Below the pieces are notes generated by a model. That model had not been told where the DNA came from. It saw only the letters and a program-made list of their open reading frames with translations, and did no database searches. Position numbers and translations under genes: made by a program. A stretch of 64,000 nucleotides of DNA from an uncultured Ruminococcus sp. (GTDB taxonomy: Bacteria; Bacillota; Clostridia; Oscillospirales; Ruminococcaceae), in the NCBI GenBank assembly GCA_947176345.1, contig CAMWQI010000001.1, forward strand, positions 65,900 through 129,899, read 5' to 3'. Below are positions 61,805 to 64,000 of the stretch, piece by piece. The stretch's first letter is position 1. Each line of letters begins with the position of its first letter.

Positions 61805-62728
61805 TCAGGTGTAATCAGTTTTTGTTTCAGCCCACAAAGTAAGGTGGTTTGCTATGTCGTTCCAGACCTGAATTTTATCTGTTTCGTTAAGGACTTCATG
61901 CCTCATGCCGACATAGAGTTTATGGGTGATATTTCTGTAACCGGCATTTTCAAGGGATTTTATGGCATCAAAGAATTTTTCTTCCGATAACATACACGGG
62001 TCGTCTTTTCCTGAAATGAATCTTATTGGCAAATCAGGCTTATCGGTTTTTTCAAGGGAGTAGGCACGTTTCATAAGTCCAGTCAGTGCCTGATAGCCAC
62101 TAAGTGTATAGGTGAAATTACATAACGGGTCATTATTGAATGCCATAACGACTTCCAAATTACTGCAAATCCACGAATGCGGAATATCTTCAAAATTTCT
62201 GTTGAGGAATTTTTCCGACCAGTCACGGATAATTTCACTCCGGTAATCCGGTGAGAGTTTCTTTTCAAGTTCAGCAGTGAGCAGGTCTGCAAAGGGTGCA
62301 AGTCTGCTGTAACACGGCGTACCAAGTAAAATAACTCCATCAAGATTTTTGTCATATTGCAAACAGCATCTTGCTATAAGTGAACCCATACTATGACCTA
62401 TCATGAAATGCGGTATTGACGGATAGTTAATATCATTTATTATGCTGAGACGGTGTGCAGTATTGATTAAAAGACTATCGGGGGTTTCGTTGTGTATATA
62501 GCCTAAATCGTGAGGCGGATATACACTTTTTCCGTGACCTATATTGTCGGCAGTCATCGTAATAAAACCCTTTTCGCCTAAAAATTTCATAAAATTATAG
62601 TAGCGTTCCTTGTGTTCATTCATGCCGTGAATAATCTGTACGGTAGCAACGGGATTTTCCAGTACATTCAAAGCAACGTGCGTTTTAATATGTGCTATGT
62701 CAAATCCATAGAATCCCTTGTCAAGCAT
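61805..62728 (-). CDS. Alpha/beta hydrolase, lysophospholipase/monoacylglycerol-lipase type
   Basis: Serine hydrolase of 307 aa without signal peptide. QIIHGMNEHKERYYNF is the oxyanion region, MIGHSMGSLIAR holds the nucleophile Ser, the acid is likely in ISGKDDPCM, and the His in MRHEVLNE. This is the Hydrolase_4 pattern of lysophospholipases. The start follows AAAGGAGGAGC. It precedes the 147-aa gene in the same direction. Confidence 0.88.
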   Translation of the reverse strand: MLDKGFYGFDIAHIKTHVALNVLENPVATVQIIHGMNEHKERYYNFMKFLGEKGFITMTADNIGHGKSVYPPHDLGYIHNETPDSLLINTAHRLSIINDINYPSIPHFMIGHSMGSLIARCCLQYDKNLDGVILLGTPCYSRLAPFADLLTAELEKKLSPDYRSEIIRDWSEKFLNRNFEDIPHSWICSNLEVVMAFNNDPLCNFTYTLSGYQALTGLMKRAYSLEKTDKPDLPIRFISGKDDPCMLSEEKFFDAIKSLENAGYRNITHKLYVGMRHEVLNETDKIQVWNDIANHLTLWAETKTDYT

Positions 62729-62777
62729 ATAAAGCTCCTCCTTTTATTATAGCATATTTTCTGTAAAAAATCAAGTA

Positions 62778-62815
62778 TAACATATTCCCCCGCCGTAAAG
62801 CAGGGGAGTATGTTA
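62778..62815 (-). terminator. Terminator of the DUF4340-like gene
   Basis: ACATACTCCCCTGC and GCGGGGGAATATGT form a long stem when read on the minus strand. A T-rich tract (CTTGATTTTTT) comes somewhat further on. Confidence 0.65.
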
Positions 62816-62817
62816 TA

Positions 62818-64000
62818 TTATTCTTCTTCCGCAATAGGATTATTTTTTACTGACTGTACAATTCCGGCACGTTCACAAAGTGAACTGTAGAACGACTGTG
62901 TGGAATTTCTGCCAACAAGACGGCTCATATCAACTATTCCGCCACTGTATACATCATTCTTGAAAATATAACATTTATCGTTTCCGGCATCGACGAAATC
63001 AATTTTAATGTCATCAATGTCATCAAAGTGATAAACGGCAGTAAGTACGGGATTGGAATTATCGGGTGTTGCCTCAACGTCTGTATCTGTGAATATAAGT
63101 GTTGTGAATGAATTATAGAAATTCTGAAAACAGGTATATATTTCGGAATTTTCCATGTCAACGGATTGACCATTCATTTCAAGTATTCTGTCTGTCATGT
63201 TAAGGGTGAAAGAGTCCTGAATATCTCCGAATGAAAATTCAAAGCCGGTTATATTGTATATTCCGGCACTGGCGATTGAATCCGGCAGGAAATTCAGTGG
63301 TTTATAGTTTATAAAGTTAAGGTCTGATGTATAGTATCTTTCAACCTGATTTGAGTCTTCCATAAGAACATAAGTATAAGTCTGGTTTGCATCACTTTTT
63401 CCGCTGATTAGGAAACTTTTTTCTGTGCCGTCAATACCCTTGATAGTTACTTCTGCAACAGGTTCATCAAAACCGTATTTTGTCATATTGTCAAGGTATT
63501 CTTCAAGCATCTGTTCAGCTTCTAAACGTGTAAGGGTTGTAAGCATTGAGGAAACGGCTGTCTGGTCGAATGGCAGTTCAGAATATTCTTCCGGCAATGA
63601 CCATTCATAATTTTCAGTATCATATGTCAGGTCATAAGTTATTTTTCCGTCTTTCTTGACAGTAATCTGCTTTATATCTGTATCACCATATGGAATAAGG
63701 TCTTTAGCTTTAAGCATCATACGGCTTGCCTTTAAGACACTTCCCTGTATTGAATTTACAGTATATACCTTGTCTTTTCCTTCAGCCATGAAATAATAAT
63801 AATCGTTGGTCGGTGTGATGTTTCCGACATAAACTTTATAAGTTTCCGTTCCGTCGGAAAAAGTTATAGTTTCTGACGGATTGTCAAGACCATACATGGT
63901 TTTTTTAGAATCATCGGGAACACCATAATTAGTTTCTGCTGTGAAATCCGATACAAGCGTTAATAGTGTTTTAATATAGTCTTGGTCTATAGTAAATTCG
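62818..64000 (-). CDS. DUF4340-like protein, N-terminus outside the window
   Basis: The frame stays open beyond the track start (MYGLDNPS) to the window edge; the added part reads EFTIDQDYIKTLLTLVSDFT. Visible length is 393 aa. YGLDNPSETITFSDG with KVYVGN and the second copy-like YGFDEPVAEVTIKG are the DUF4340 pattern. Such proteins often accompany gliding-type ABC transporters (GldG-like), whose genes might lie just upstream. The signal or membrane segment is not visible. Function unknown. Confidence 0.8.
   Translation of the reverse strand, partial: EFTIDQDYIKTLLTLVSDFTAETNYGVPDDSKKTMYGLDNPSETITFSDGTETYKVYVGNITPTNDYYYFMAEGKDKVYTVNSIQGSVLKASRMMLKAKDLIPYGDTDIKQITVKKDGKITYDLTYDTENYEWSLPEEYSELPFDQTAVSSMLTTLTRLEAEQMLEEYLDNMTKYGFDEPVAEVTIKGIDGTEKSFLISGKSDANQTYTYVLMEDSNQVERYYTSDLNFINYKPLNFLPDSIASAGIYNITGFEFSFGDIQDSFTLNMTDRILEMNGQSVDMENSEIYTCFQNFYNSFTTLIFTDTDVEATPDNSNPVLTAVYHFDDIDDIKIDFVDAGNDKCYIFKNDVYSGGIVDMSRLVGRNSTQSFYSSLCERAGIVQSVKNNPIAEEE

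Noticed and set aside
1-64000. CRISPR arrays, tRNA and rRNA genes, prophage
   Set aside because: No regularly spaced repeats, cloverleaf-like segments in gaps, rRNA motifs or phage structural genes were seen.

Overview
The window is AT-rich, densely packed DNA from a low-GC Gram-positive bacterium. The best fit is a cellulosome-producing Ruminococcus close to R. flavefaciens. This rests on four dockerin-bearing secreted proteins in the first 12.7 kb (a GH9 cellulase, a double PL1 pectate lyase, a Cys-rich protein and one truncated gene), on ruminococcal-type dockerin sequences, on Firmicutes gene orders (miaB-ymcA-mutS, yggS-sepF-ylmH-divIVA-ileS-lspA-rluD) and on a spoIIID gene. Species was not verified by any search.

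Layout. 1-12.7 kb: dockerin genes surround a housekeeping operon (rpmG-secE-nusG-rplK-rplA, minus strand, from a consensus promoter). 12.9-22.7 kb: RNA modification and mismatch repair (miaB, ymcA-like, mutS, a GH3 lipoprotein, mutL, miaA). mutS carries a perfect 320-bp tandem duplication that shifts the frame and removes the C-terminus. 22.8-31.3 kb: hfq, an HlyD-like envelope protein and the division/ylm cluster to ileS, lspA and rluD. 31.3-40.7 kb: HAD phosphatase, split transketolase, VanY-like protein, orphan peptide-binding lipoprotein, AraC regulator, a two-component system and spoIIID. 40.7-44.6 kb: a loosely packed accessory stretch with a 10-codon transcription unit, structured leaders, lipoproteins and immunity-like small proteins. 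44.7-52.3 kb: glgB facing a TetR regulator, DUF1540, IreB, an unlisted 50-aa basic protein, PdaA-like deacetylase, SPFH protein, DUF1836 regulator and a hydroxyacid dehydrogenase. 52.3-64 kb: proB-proA, a large anchored disordered protein, a small element with terminal inverted repeats carrying a 68-aa gene, GH25 lysozyme, a zinc-ribbon protein, Tex with two S1 domains, an alpha/beta hydrolase and the 3' part of a DUF4340-like gene.

How the genes work together. The secreted enzymes would attach through dockerins to cohesin scaffoldins, none of which lie in this window, and break down cellulose and pectin. GH3, VanY-like, PdaA-like and GH25 proteins act on the cell wall. MutS and MutL form one repair system whose state depends on the duplication.

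Most worth a second look: the 320-bp mutS duplication; a cobalamin-riboswitch-like RNA with a predicted kissing loop in front of the GH9 cellulase; a pseudoknot-like sepF leader; the dockerin protein with three CxxC pairs; the tiny MGDGIIGGIE unit beside spoIIID; the inverted-repeat element at 56.4-56.9 kb; and the 50-aa gene at 48.1 kb. No tRNA, rRNA or CRISPR array was seen.
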